64,000 nucleotides of DNA from Leucothrix mucor DSM 2157 (GTDB taxonomy: Bacteria > Pseudomonadota > Gammaproteobacteria > Thiotrichales > Thiotrichaceae): the NCBI RefSeq assembly GCF_000419525.1, contig NZ_ATTE01000001.1, forward strand, positions 3,755,501 through 3,819,500, written 5' to 3'. Numbering within the stretch: the first letter of the stretch is position 1; the number at the start of each line of letters is the position of its first letter. This document shows positions 47,902-55,326 of this stretch, piece after piece. Both the position numbers and the translations under genes were made by a program. The notes under the pieces were generated by a model. The model ran no database searches, had not been told where the DNA came from, and saw nothing but the letters and a program-made list of their open reading frames with translations.

Positions 47902-50487
47902 GTGGGCAGTATGGGGTTAAAATTTGGTGGCTGCGCAGGCAGCGCTTCCAGCCGGATTCATCGGGAGTTACCCGCATGCACCACCCTATCGCTATGCATG
48001 GCTATTGCCCTGTCCATTCCCGTTACACTCATTCCAACTCCAGCAAGCGCCGATCAGGCGAGCGACATGCAAGCCATGTTCCTCAAAGCCTTTGGCTCTA
48101 AGAAAAAAGCCACGCCTTCCCAATTCACCGTCGACTTAAAGATTGATGGCGAAACGCATCAGTCGGTCATGGTGTTTAATAACAAGCAGCAAGTGGTGAG
48201 TCGGGTAAAGACAGTCGACCTCATCCCGCAGCTAAAATCCATCTTAAAAGAAGACGTGTTTTTAGAGCTGGAAAAAGCCATTGGCGACACCAAAGAAGTC
48301 AGCTTTGAATGGCTGGCTAAACATGATATTAAAGCCGCGTACGATACCGCCGCCTTGAGCCTGAATCTGGCACTCGACCCTGAACAACGCGAACCGCTGG
48401 TGCTCTCTTTACTGCAAGAACTGTCATCCACCATTCGCAAAGACAATAAAGTAGAAGCCAGCCAAGTCAGTGGTTACTTAAACCTATATACCAATACCGA
48501 GCTCTCCTATCAGGAAGATGAGCACAGTACCGACTTTCAGCTTCAGCTCGATGGCAGTCTAACCATCGACAAAGCCACCCTGCAAAGCCAGCTAACCCGA
48601 AACACTGATGACTGGTCGCTGGATAAAACCTACATAACCTATGACGAACCTGAAAACTTAAGACGCTACCGTGCCGGCGAAGTCAGCGCGATTACGCGTA
48701 ATTTTCAAGATAGCTTCTCGCTGATCGGGCTATCGGTGAGTAAAGACTTCACCTTAGATAAAACGCAGGAAACACAGCCAAAAGCCAGCGAGCGACTGAT
48801 CTTAACCACCCGCTCCGATGTCATTATCTTACTCAATAACTTTCAGATCGAGCGCTACACACTGGCACCCGGTACTTACTTATTAGAAGACATTGGTTTG
48901 AGTAATGGCCAAAACGACCTGACGCTAAAAATCATCGACTCCTTTGGTAAAGAGACCATTAAGCAGTCCTCCCAATTATTTGATACCCGCTTACTAAAAC
49001 CTGAGCTCTCCAAATACGCCTTCGCAGTCGGCGCACTAAGCAATAGCGACACGGATGAGTTTGCGGTGAATGGCATTTACCAATATGGCGTCTCCGATAC
49101 CTTAACTGCCGGAGCGGACGCACAAGTCATTGGAAAGCAGTTTTTACTCGGCGCAGAAGCGCTAAAAGTGGTGAATGCGGGCGTGTTTGATACTGGCATT
49201 GCAATCAATGGCGATGCCTCCGGCGTCTCTGGTGCAGCGGCCAGCGTAAAATTTAAACCGAGTTTCTCCCGCGAAAAAGGCTCCGTGCATTGGGATGTCG
49301 GCGGTGAAGTGCGTTCCGAGCAATTTACCACCACACTATTTACCACCACCCTCAGCGATACAGACTCAGACACCGAAGTAACGGATGATAGAAGCTTAGA
49401 GACGACTCTCTACCTCAACACCAGCAAATTGTTATTTGATAAATGGAACACCTCACTGGGAGTCAACTACAGCCGTTTCTATGGTGCGGATGATGCGCTA
49501 TCGCTGGACTTATCAACCTCCCGCCGCTTTGCCAAAGGCATTAGCTTTAGCGCAGGCTTAAACTATCAGGAAGACAGCGACTGGAGCGTTAAGGCGCAGT
49601 TATCCGTACCGCTTGGTGGCAAACAATCGCGACGCAAGCGGCTGGGCCTACTCGCCAATGGCAAAGATGACTCTTTTGAAGCGCGCTATGAAATTAAAGC
49701 ACGCAACTCAATCGGGCGGGATAGCCTATCCGGCAACCTGATACACCGCCAAAAAGGCAGCAGCTCAGAAGACAGAGCCGAAGGCGCAGTCAGGTTCCCG
49801 CAATTTGAGTCGCACTTTAGCGCAAGCCATTTAAGCTCCGACAGCCTCAATCAACAGCGCTTGCAAGTGGGCGTAAATACCAGCTTAGCCTGCGCCGGAG
49901 AAGACTGCGCCATCACCTACCCCATTGAAGATAGCTTTGCACTGGTTGGCGGCCCTAAAAACCAGAAGCAAGCCATTGCGCTGAATACCGGCAACCGACG
50001 CTTTGTGTACTCAGAAGATGAAGACTCCATGCTCCCGATCAGCTACGCCGCCCTAATTCCAACACGCGACAGTAAGGCGGTGATCCATCTGGATGACTAC
50101 CAAACGCAGCGCATAACCGTTGATGAAGTCTCCCTACCCTTTGGCTACAACCCCGAGAAAACCGAGTTTGAAGCCTCCCCAGGCTATCACCACGGCTTTA
50201 GCTTTGATGTCGGTGGCGAGCCAGGCACGGTAGTCGATGGCGTACTCGTAGATAAAGACGGCAAGCCGCTTGCCTATAAAGGTGGCCAATGGATTTCCAC
50301 TAAGAACAAAGATAAAGCCATTGCCTTCTTCTCAAACAAAGCAGGCCGCTTCCGTGTGCCCTCTATGGTCTCTGGCAGCTATCGCCTTGAGCTGCATGAC
50401 TACCCCAATATGGCACCGGTAGAAGTCGATATAAGCATGCAGGATAATGGCGTTCAGGATCTGGGCAACGTCGCCATTCTCCTATAA
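47902..50487 (+). CDS. Outer-membrane pilus usher (non-classical, FimD/TcfC-like)
   Basis: About 861 aa. A long N-region precedes a hydrophobic stretch and the likely cleavage TPASA|DQASDM (about residue 51). The mature N-terminal part (to about 180, with SFEWLAKHDIKAAYDTAALSLNLAL) resembles the usher periplasmic domain that receives chaperone-subunit complexes. The centre holds many amphipathic beta strands of a 24-strand pore (GVSDTLTAGADAQVIGKQFLLG, SLGVNYSRFYGADDAL) and the usher motif LAPGTYLLEDIGLSNGQNDL. The end (about 770-861) is a carboxypeptidase-regulatory-like domain (VDGVLVDKDGKPL). GTG 47902 has TAAGG five bases upstream; GTG 47896 and ATG 47911 are alternatives. It would secrete and assemble the downstream pilins. 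Confidence 0.82.
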   Translation: MGSMGLKFGGCAGSASSRIHRELPACTTLSLCMAIALSIPVTLIPTPASADQASDMQAMFLKAFGSKKKATPSQFTVDLKIDGETHQSVMVFNNKQQVVSRVKTVDLIPQLKSILKEDVFLELEKAIGDTKEVSFEWLAKHDIKAAYDTAALSLNLALDPEQREPLVLSLLQELSSTIRKDNKVEASQVSGYLNLYTNTELSYQEDEHSTDFQLQLDGSLTIDKATLQSQLTRNTDDWSLDKTYITYDEPENLRRYRAGEVSAITRNFQDSFSLIGLSVSKDFTLDKTQETQPKASERLILTTRSDVIILLNNFQIERYTLAPGTYLLEDIGLSNGQNDLTLKIIDSFGKETIKQSSQLFDTRLLKPELSKYAFAVGALSNSDTDEFAVNGIYQYGVSDTLTAGADAQVIGKQFLLGAEALKVVNAGVFDTGIAINGDASGVSGAAASVKFKPSFSREKGSVHWDVGGEVRSEQFTTTLFTTTLSDTDSDTEVTDDRSLETTLYLNTSKLLFDKWNTSLGVNYSRFYGADDALSLDLSTSRRFAKGISFSAGLNYQEDSDWSVKAQLSVPLGGKQSRRKRLGLLANGKDDSFEARYEIKARNSIGRDSLSGNLIHRQKGSSSEDRAEGAVRFPQFESHFSASHLSSDSLNQQRLQVGVNTSLACAGEDCAITYPIEDSFALVGGPKNQKQAIALNTGNRRFVYSEDEDSMLPISYAALIPTRDSKAVIHLDDYQTQRITVDEVSLPFGYNPEKTEFEASPGYHHGFSFDVGGEPGTVVDGVLVDKDGKPLAYKGGQWISTKNKDKAIAFFSNKAGRFRVPSMVSGSYRLELHDYPNMAPVEVDISMQDNGVQDLGNVAILL

Positions 50488-51097
50488 ACACCTAACGCCT
50501 CGCCGAATACTTTAGCCAATACCCTCCTGATAATTGCCACTCCACTACTCCGCCTGTCTGCAACACTAAGAATTTCCCTAAAAAATCCCTCAATACCCTC
50601 CGACTAAATGCCCTCCAAAATCCGGCCAAATACGCAAAACCCCGACGACTGGCCCAAAATTCTCATTCACTACCTATTCAGCTTTGATTTTGTAAGCCAA
50701 CCTGAAACAGCGATAGAAAGTGCCTCAGCCAATCACGAAAAAAACACCCAGGCAACTCATCGTTCCGCAACAGAATCACTCTCTAAGATCACACGAAAAA
50801 CAAATAATTTATATAAAAATTAACAACTTATAAAAAACAGAACCACCTCTAATAACGGCCCAATATCGCTAATAGAAAATAAAGACATCGTTATCATTTA
50901 AAGGAAAACAAACCTCTAAAATACCTATTTAAAAAGACGATCTCCTGCCACCACTCGTCTGTAAACGCCGAAACTGAACAGATATTAAGATTCGTTCATA
51001 ATCCGTTCATATAATATTCAGTAAAGTAGGCACCAGATTTGAGACGCTTCCCCCAGCTTTCAAATACTCTAATTATAAAAATAAACAGGTATACAAA
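50488..51097. other. 610-bp intergenic region before the pilin genes
   Basis: No convincing gene: the open frame at 50608-50823 lacks a ribosome-binding site and family resemblance. The 5' part has two AATACCCTCC copies (50519-50528 and 50592-50601). The 3' part is AT-rich with two GTTCATA/GTTCATAT repeats and a TATAAT at 51010-51015, a likely -10 element for the pilin genes without a good -35 box. The last 63 bp (from 51035) are repeated upstream of the second pilin gene. The long AT-rich leader suggests that pilins have their own regulated promoter apart from chaperone and usher. Confidence 0.5.
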
Positions 51098-51583
51098 ATG
51101 AAAAAGTTTTCCCCGATCCTAGCTTCAGCCGCATTCGTTATTCTTAGCTCTTCTGCCATGGCAGCAACCGATACTAAGACAATTGATATTGAAGTTATTC
51201 AGGGTACTTACGCAGAACTGGTTGGTTCAGCAGTAGATGGCAACATCAACAACATCGACATGGGTAAGATCACTGGTAACTCAGCGACTTCTCTAGGTAC
51301 ATTAGGTGTTAAATCTAACGGCAAGAATTGCGAAATCTCTTTCTCAACATTAAATAACTACCGCTTAAAACACGAAACCAGCGGAGCGACACTGAAGACA
51401 TTTTTCCTGAACTATCAGGGCACTAATATCTATTCAAACGTTGATGAAAACTCAAACCGTAAATTAGATTCTTGTGTGATGGCAGCCAGCGCACTGACTT
51501 TTGAAACATCGGGTGAAGCACCAGATGTAATCGAAGCCGGTACTTACAAAGACACAGTGACAATTACTCTGACCGCTGAGTAA
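51098..51583 (+). CDS. Pilin-like structural subunit 1
   Basis: A 161-aa exported protein with signal peptide ending SSSAMA|ATDTK. The mature part of about 139 residues is predicted all-beta, with two cysteines (C78 in GKNCEISF and C126 in LDSCVMAA) that can form one disulfide. The C-terminal strand AGTYKDTVTITLTAE shows the alternating hydrophobic pattern by which chaperone-usher pilins bind their chaperone. The N-terminal TKTIDIEVIQ would be the donor strand. Its place after chaperone and usher supports a major pilin. I do not recognise a named pilus family. AGGTAT lies at ribosome-binding-site distance before the ATG. Confidence 0.78.
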   Translation: MKKFSPILASAAFVILSSSAMAATDTKTIDIEVIQGTYAELVGSAVDGNINNIDMGKITGNSATSLGTLGVKSNGKNCEISFSTLNNYRLKHETSGATLKTFFLNYQGTNIYSNVDENSNRKLDSCVMAASALTFETSGEAPDVIEAGTYKDTVTITLTAE

Positions 51584-51681
51584 GACTCCACCCCACTTTA
51601 AAGCAAGTAATAGATGATAGATTTGAAACGCTCCCCCCAGCGTGCAAACCTTCTAAATATAAAAATAAATAGGTACACAAA

Positions 51682-52167
51682 ATGAAAAAGTTTTCCCCGA
51701 TCTTAGCTTCAGCCGCATTCGTTATCCTTAGCTCTTCTGCGATGGCAGCGACTGACACTAAAACAATCGACATTGAAGTCATTCAAGGTACTTATGCTGA
51801 ATTAGTAGGTTCCGCAGTGGATGGCAACATCAACAACATCGATATGGGTAAAATCACCGGTAACTCTGCAACGTCATTGGGTACATTGGGCGTAAAGTCT
51901 AACGGTAAAAACTGCGCGATTTCTTTCTCGACATTGAACAACTACCGCTTAAAGCACGAAACAAGTGGAACCACACTGAAGACTTACTTCCTGAGCTACT
52001 TAGGCACTAACATCTATTCAAACGTTGATGAAAACTCGACTAGAAAGCTGGATTCGTGTGTGATGGCAGCCAGTGCGCTGAATTTTGAAACATCTGGCGA
52101 AGCACCAGACGTAATCGAAGCCGGTACTTACAAAGACACTGTGACAATTACTCTGACCGCTGAGTAG
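51682..52167 (+). CDS. Pilin-like structural subunit 2 (tandem paralogue of subunit 1)
   Basis: A 161-aa protein identical to subunit 1 except for seven substitutions (E79A, A97T, F103Y, N105S, Q107L, N120T and T134N by my count). Signal peptide, both cysteines and the C-terminal TVTITLTAE strand are conserved. The substitutions cluster in the middle of the mature domain, which may be the exposed surface in the fibre. The leader sequence is duplicated too, so both copies probably share regulation. A strong rho-independent terminator follows at 52201-52239. Confidence 0.78.
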   Translation: MKKFSPILASAAFVILSSSAMAATDTKTIDIEVIQGTYAELVGSAVDGNINNIDMGKITGNSATSLGTLGVKSNGKNCAISFSTLNNYRLKHETSGTTLKTYFLSYLGTNIYSNVDENSTRKLDSCVMAASALNFETSGEAPDVIEAGTYKDTVTITLTAE

Positions 52168-52200
52168 GAAAGAGATACCTTTTTGTAAAAAAAGCTAGTA

Positions 52201-52239
52201 GGTTAGGACGCTCTAATACGCGTCCTAACCTCGTTTTTT
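52201..52239 (+). terminator. Strong rho-independent terminator after pilin gene 2
   Basis: An 11-bp perfect stem GGTTAGGACGC (52201-52211) with GCGTCCTAACC (52220-52230), an 8-base loop and a run of six T (52234-52239). It ends the transcript of the two tandem pilins only 16 bp before the third pilin gene, whose expression therefore depends on readthrough. Confidence 0.93.
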
Positions 52240-52255
52240 ATAAGAAGGAACATAA

Positions 52256-52735
52256 ATGACAACATTCCCCCGTGCTGTCTTTTTAACTGCATTGATTGTT
52301 TCAACATCAGCAGCACTTGCCACCAGCGACACTAAGACTATTAATGTCCAAGTCACTCAAGGCACCTTTGCCGAACTCACCGGATCTGCGGTAGATGGGC
52401 ATATCAACACCGTCAGTATGAACAATATTGAGTCGAATGCCGCTGTTTCATTGGGAACATTAGGCGTGAGATCAAACGGCGACAGCTGCGCACTTAAGTT
52501 TTCTACGCTTAATAACTTCGCGATGATTCATGATACGACGGGTTCGCTGCTTAAACGTTACCAACTCAGCTATCTTGGGCGTAGTGTCTCGTCTAATGAT
52601 GCGCCGACTATTCGTCTGGATGCTTGCACGATTAACAATCAACTACTGACCTTTGCAGCACGTGGCAATATGCCGGAAGTGATCGAAACAGGTTGGTATC
52701 AAGATCGGGTCACCATCACTTTGACCGCAGAGTAA
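52256..52735 (+). CDS. Pilin-like structural subunit 3 (divergent paralogue)
   Basis: A 159-aa exported protein (signal peptide to about SAALA|TSDTK) of the same family as subunits 1 and 2. It keeps TKTI.VQVTQGTFAEL-like N-terminal strand residues, SLGTLGVRSNG, two cysteines (DSCALKF and LDACTIN) and the same C-terminal VTITLTAE strand, but most other positions differ. AAGGAA lies 8 bases before the ATG. It sits directly behind the terminator of the tandem pilins, so it should be made in smaller amount. A minor subunit, adaptor or tip initiator is a reasonable reading. The ParD-like gene follows by 15 bp. Confidence 0.75.
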   Translation: MTTFPRAVFLTALIVSTSAALATSDTKTINVQVTQGTFAELTGSAVDGHINTVSMNNIESNAAVSLGTLGVRSNGDSCALKFSTLNNFAMIHDTTGSLLKRYQLSYLGRSVSSNDAPTIRLDACTINNQLLTFAARGNMPEVIETGWYQDRVTITLTAE

Positions 52736-52750
52736 TTTTTTGAACAAGCT

Positions 52751-53017
52751 ATGAAAATATCGTTATCGCAAGCCCTTGAAGACTATGTAAACAAAAAGGT
52801 CGGCAGTGGTCTTTACCGCTCAGCCGATGAGATCATCGAAGAAGCCCTTCTGCTGCTGCAAAAACAAGAGCAAGCGCTGGAACGTCGCACTCAACGCGAT
52901 GGTTTACTCACCCAACGACTCGCAGCACCGCGTAAAAAAGTCATCGCGCCTGCCGAGACGAGAAAAGGCATTCTGGAAAGCTTAAAAGATGAATATATTG
53001 GAACACGGCGTAGCTGA
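52751..53017 (+). CDS. ParD/CopG-like ribbon-helix-helix antitoxin without visible toxin
   Basis: An 88-aa protein. The N-terminal half (MKISLSQALEDYVNKKVGSGLYRSADEIIEEALLLLQKQ) matches ParD-type antitoxins: a short beta strand for DNA-groove contact, two helices, and the SGLYRSADEIIEEAL motif. The C-terminal half is charged and probably disordered, as is usual for the toxin-binding tail. No ParE/RelE-like toxin follows: the next gene is on the other strand 5 bp away. It is therefore an orphan antitoxin, the remnant of a lost module, or a stand-alone repressor. The ribosome-binding site is poor, and translation may couple to the upstream pilin gene. Confidence 0.75.
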   Translation: MKISLSQALEDYVNKKVGSGLYRSADEIIEEALLLLQKQEQALERRTQRDGLLTQRLAAPRKKVIAPAETRKGILESLKDEYIGTRRS

Positions 53018-53022
53018 AAAGC

Positions 53023-53460
53023 TTACAAACCCCGCCCCAAGTTAGCCACCATCTTTTCGCCTAAGCTTAAAAACTGAGCGAGCTCTGCATCGCTAATGCC
53101 CTCGCGCATATTCGTTAGCGTTACAAAATCAAACTCCTGAAGCCCTTTAAAGCACGCCGAGCCCTGCTCACTCAAGATGAGAAACTGGCTGCGCTTATCA
53201 TTTGGATTCGCCACTTTTTCAACAAGCCCTTTGTCAACTAACTCTTTGACCAGTCTCGTTATTTGCCCCTTATCCTTTCTCAAGTGATCCGCTAAGGCAT
53301 TAGACGTGCAGCCTTCAATGTGGTGAATACTGCGCAAAATAATGAAGTGTAACGGCGATAACTCCAGACCTTGCGCCTTCAGGTGCTCAGTCATTGAGTG
53401 CTTCAGGCCTCCCAATATTTGAATGAACATACTTTGTAACTCTGACTGATAACCTTTCAT
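53023..53460 (-). CDS. MarR-family transcriptional regulator
   Basis: A 145-aa MarR-type winged-helix repressor. The recognition region is CTSNALADHLRKDKGQITRLVKELVDKGLVEKV (about residues 52-84), followed by the wing PNDKRSQFLILSEQG. Terminal helices for dimerisation flank it. It is divergent from a DUF2798 membrane-protein gene, and two near-identical palindromes (53479-53497 and 53522-53540) lie between them, which are the expected operators. Autoregulation and control of the neighbour are thus likely. The ligand is unknown. Confidence 0.92.
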   Translation of the reverse strand: MKGYQSELQSMFIQILGGLKHSMTEHLKAQGLELSPLHFIILRSIHHIEGCTSNALADHLRKDKGQITRLVKELVDKGLVEKVANPNDKRSQFLILSEQGSACFKGLQEFDFVTLTNMREGISDAELAQFLSLGEKMVANLGRGL

Positions 53461-53478
53461 CTTACCCTTCCATAAATT

Positions 53479-53497
53479 TAGTTGACTTAGTCAACTA
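53479..53497. promoter_or_regulatory. MarR operator 1
   Basis: TAGTTGACTTAGTCAACTA, 8-bp perfect arms around a 3-bp centre. It covers the -35 box (TTGACT, 53482-53487) of the DUF2798 gene promoter. MarR dimers typically bind palindromes of this size. Confidence 0.8.
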
Positions 53498-53510
53498 CAA
53501 CATCTAAGAT
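53482..53510 (+). promoter_or_regulatory. Sigma70-type promoter of the DUF2798 gene
   Basis: TTGACT (53482-53487), a 17-bp spacer and TAAGAT (53505-53510). It lies about 60 bp upstream of the ATG at 53572. The -35 box is embedded in MarR operator 1, and operator 2 lies just downstream of the expected start site, so binding at either site should repress. Confidence 0.65.
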
Positions 53511-53521
53511 TCTCACCATTA

Positions 53522-53540
53522 TAGTTGATATTGTCAACTA
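53522..53540. promoter_or_regulatory. MarR operator 2
   Basis: TAGTTGATATTGTCAACTA, 7-bp perfect arms, a near copy of operator 1 with centres 43 bp apart (about four helical turns, same face). On the minus strand a TATAAT (plus coordinates 53518-53523) overlaps its edge and is the likely -10 element of the marR gene. Confidence 0.78.
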
Positions 53541-53571
53541 AATTACACACATCACACCTTAGAGAACACTC

Positions 53572-54015
53572 ATGCCAAAACTAGCACAGAAAATTCTAAT
53601 CATTGCTTCTATCATTGCAACCTTGGGCGGCACCTTAACCTTTTTAATGACATGGCGCAGTATCGGTTTTAGCGACACATTCGTGACATCGTGGCTGTCT
53701 TCATTTGCCTTATGCGTGCTGTGTATCGCACCGCTGGGTGGCGTGATTTCGTATGCGCTCAACCGGACGATTAATGCCGTGTTGCCAAACTTCTCCAGCC
53801 TTCAGAAAAACATCACGTTTGGCTTCGGAATGGCATTCATTATGGAAGCGATTATGGGCGCAGTCACTACCATGAACCTGCATGGCTATGAATCATCCGT
53901 CTTTGCCAGCCAATGGTCTGCTGCATTTTTAGCGGCGCTGCCAGTTGGGATCGTGTTTTCGATCGTTATGTCGTTGGTGATTAAGCCGCGTTTGGAGACG
54001 TTTTTGGCGAGTTGA
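53572..54015 (+). CDS. DUF2798 family membrane protein
   Basis: A 147-aa integral membrane protein with four hydrophobic segments arranged as two similar hairpins (about residues 7-27 with 41-62, and 77-98 with 112-139), the pattern of DUF2798 proteins. SFALCVLCIAPLGGVISYALNR and SAAFLAALPVGIVFSIVMSLVIKPRL are the matching second helices of the two repeats. The function of this family is unknown. It is divergent from the MarR gene and has a good sigma70 promoter overlapped by two MarR operators, so it is probably the main target of that repressor. Confidence 0.82.
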   Translation: MPKLAQKILIIASIIATLGGTLTFLMTWRSIGFSDTFVTSWLSSFALCVLCIAPLGGVISYALNRTINAVLPNFSSLQKNITFGFGMAFIMEAIMGAVTTMNLHGYESSVFASQWSAAFLAALPVGIVFSIVMSLVIKPRLETFLAS

Positions 54016-54029
54016 TGGATACAGCGTAA

Positions 54030-54042
54030 CGAGAAGCTCTCG
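54030..54042. other. Small hairpin between convergent genes
   Basis: CGAGA (54030-54034), loop AGC, TCTCG (54038-54042), 15 bp after the DUF2798 stop and just past the 3' end of the convergent Uma2 gene. It has no T-run; a weak terminator at best. Confidence 0.25.
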
Positions 54043-54047
54043 CCAGC

Positions 54048-54630
54048 CTACCGCCAAACAACATCCTCATAAATATCATCCAGGCACAAGCCTGCACTGA
54101 AGCGACTAGTCCCGTCCTCGCATTGCACAAGGATAGTATCCATCGAGGAAAGCGCTGAAACTTGCCATGCCCCCTCCTCATCTCGTTGGTAATAATCAAC
54201 ATGCTTTCTGTCAGCAGAAATCAGAAGGTAATAGCGAAGGCTGTCTAGCTCACTGTAAGCCAGCCACTTTTCACGTCGGTCAACTGCCTCAGTCGACGGG
54301 GATAATACTTCAGCAATTAAACACGGCGCATCTTTGTAATGACTATGATCGTCGTTCTCATTACAAACCAGCATAACGTCCGGGTAATAAAAACGTTCTC
54401 CGTTTTCGATGCGAAGCTTCATATCGCTCATGAAGACACCACAACGACCGCCTCGGGCTTTACTCCGAAGCTGAAAGAAAACATTCCCCGCTATACGATT
54501 ATGATTTTTCGCCTGCCACTGCCATTGCATAAACTGCACCTGTCACATATTCACGACGCGTTTCCGCACGCTCTTCTCCGTCTAAATACTCTTCAGCTGA
54601 CAATGTTGTTTTGATGACTGCTTTTGACAT
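54048..54630 (-). pseudogene. Uma2-family (DUF820) endonuclease, frameshifted
   Basis: Two overlapping reading frames together make a full Uma2 protein. The N-terminal part begins at the ATG at 54630 (MSKAVIKTTLSAEEYLDGEE..., through TRREYVTGAVYAMAVAGEK) and stops after about 43 codons. The rest continues in another frame from NHNRIAGNVFFQLR to the stop at 54048. Removing one base from the run of five T at 54505-54509 (A on the coding strand) joins them. The PD-(D/E)XK-type residues are present: YYPDVML, AEVLSPST and REKW. Uma2 proteins are putative nucleases widespread in cyanobacteria and filamentous bacteria, with unknown biological role. Either a recent pseudogene or a homopolymer sequencing error. 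Confidence 0.82.
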
Positions 54631-54739
54631 GACTGGTTACCATTTTTTACTGCGTTTAGATAAACACAACATAGCAGGATAACTCTCTAAAATAACTGAT
54701 AAAAGTTACCGCCACCGACATGCCCGAGGATCAGTGCAA

Positions 54740-54988
54740 TCAGGCCCGCTGCTGTCGGCTTCTGAGAATGGCTGCCGTCAGTAATACGACGGTTAAGGAC
54801 AAACACACCACCGCCATAACGACATACGCTTCCAGTGTTTGCTGGTGATAGACGATGCTCTCGACGGGCTCGAAATAGCGGCCGGTTTCATCATATGGGT
54901 AGTGCCAGACGGAGTAGCTCAGGTAGGTGGAGAGAATGCCGAGTAGAGCGAAGAGGTAGCTGGCGTAGTAGAGAGTTTTGGTTAGCAT
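54740..54988 (-). CDS. Small two-helix membrane protein, hypothetical
   Basis: An 82-aa protein with two transmembrane segments (about residues 7-24 and 50-72), separated by a polar loop (SVWHYPYDETGRYFEPVE), and a basic C-terminus (RSRQQRA) that should face the cytoplasm. I chose the ATG at 54988 because AAAGAG lies 6-8 bases upstream; a longer frame to 55027 has no ribosome-binding site. I do not recognise the family. It stands alone between the broken Uma2 gene and the C-protein module. Confidence 0.5.
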   Translation of the reverse strand: MLTKTLYYASYLFALLGILSTYLSYSVWHYPYDETGRYFEPVESIVYHQQTLEAYVVMAVVCLSLTVVLLTAAILRSRQQRA

Positions 54989-55326
54989 TATATCTCTTTG
55001 AAATCTCATAGATGACCCGCGATTCACTTAGTATAAAACTGCCTCTAAACCACCACAAATATGCCGTGCGAACCAATCGTATCTTCCTGTTTTTGAGCCA
55101 CTACCATGATCACCAATGGGCTAAACACCTTGATGAGTCACAAATAGAACTGGGGTCTGGAAAGCGGCAAGTGGTTCCTGAAGGTCGCTATGATGAGCGC
55201 TATAAAATTACTGTGCCTGAATCTTTGAAGACCAATAGGAAACCATAGCATGTGACTTATAGTCCGTAGACTTATAAGTCTAGCTTGATGAGTATGTTTT
55301 GCACTTAAACTACTCAAAATAAGCAA
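54989..55326. other. 338-bp region upstream of the controller gene
   Basis: No secure gene. A plus-strand open frame at 55012-55248 (78 codons) lacks a ribosome-binding site and family resemblance. The last 75 bp hold the paired C-boxes (55254-55280) and the promoter of the controller gene. A plausible but non-ideal promoter is TTGATG (55285-55290), 15-bp spacer, TAAACT (55306-55311). This would give a leader of fewer than ten bases before the ATG at 55327, as in other C-protein genes, which are often almost leaderless. Confidence 0.5.
55254..55280 (+). promoter_or_regulatory. Paired C-boxes (restriction-modification controller operator)
   Basis: GACTTATAGTC (55254-55264), a CGTA spacer, and GACTTATAAGTC (55269-55280). 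This GACT-N3/4-AGTC pair with a 4-bp spacer is the layout of the O-L/O-R operator bound by C proteins of type II restriction-modification systems such as the PvuII and AhdI groups. There the upstream site activates and the downstream site represses the C promoter. It lies 46 bp before the controller start codon. Confidence 0.8.

Larger units (their letters stand above)
51035..52202 (+). repeat. 584-bp tandem duplication containing pilin genes 1 and 2
   Basis: Unit 1 (51035-51618) and unit 2 (51619-52202) share both the coding sequence and the 63-bp leader, which includes a TTTGARACGCTYCCCCCAGC element and ATAAAAATAAAYAGGTAYACAA before the ATG. The gene starts are exactly 584 bp apart. The two encoded proteins differ at 7 of 161 positions, while synonymous differences are frequent in the middle of the gene and rare at its two ends. 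Confidence 0.9.

Noticed and set aside
50608-50823. 71-codon open frame between usher and pilins
   Set aside because: No ribosome-binding site and a low-complexity Asn/Thr/Ser/Lys composition that follows from the AT-rich DNA; treated as chance.
55012-55248. 78-codon open frame upstream of the C-boxes as a gene (for example a methyltransferase remnant)
   Set aside because: No ribosome-binding site, no methyltransferase motif and no family resemblance; it runs towards the controller operator, so it is more likely non-coding.
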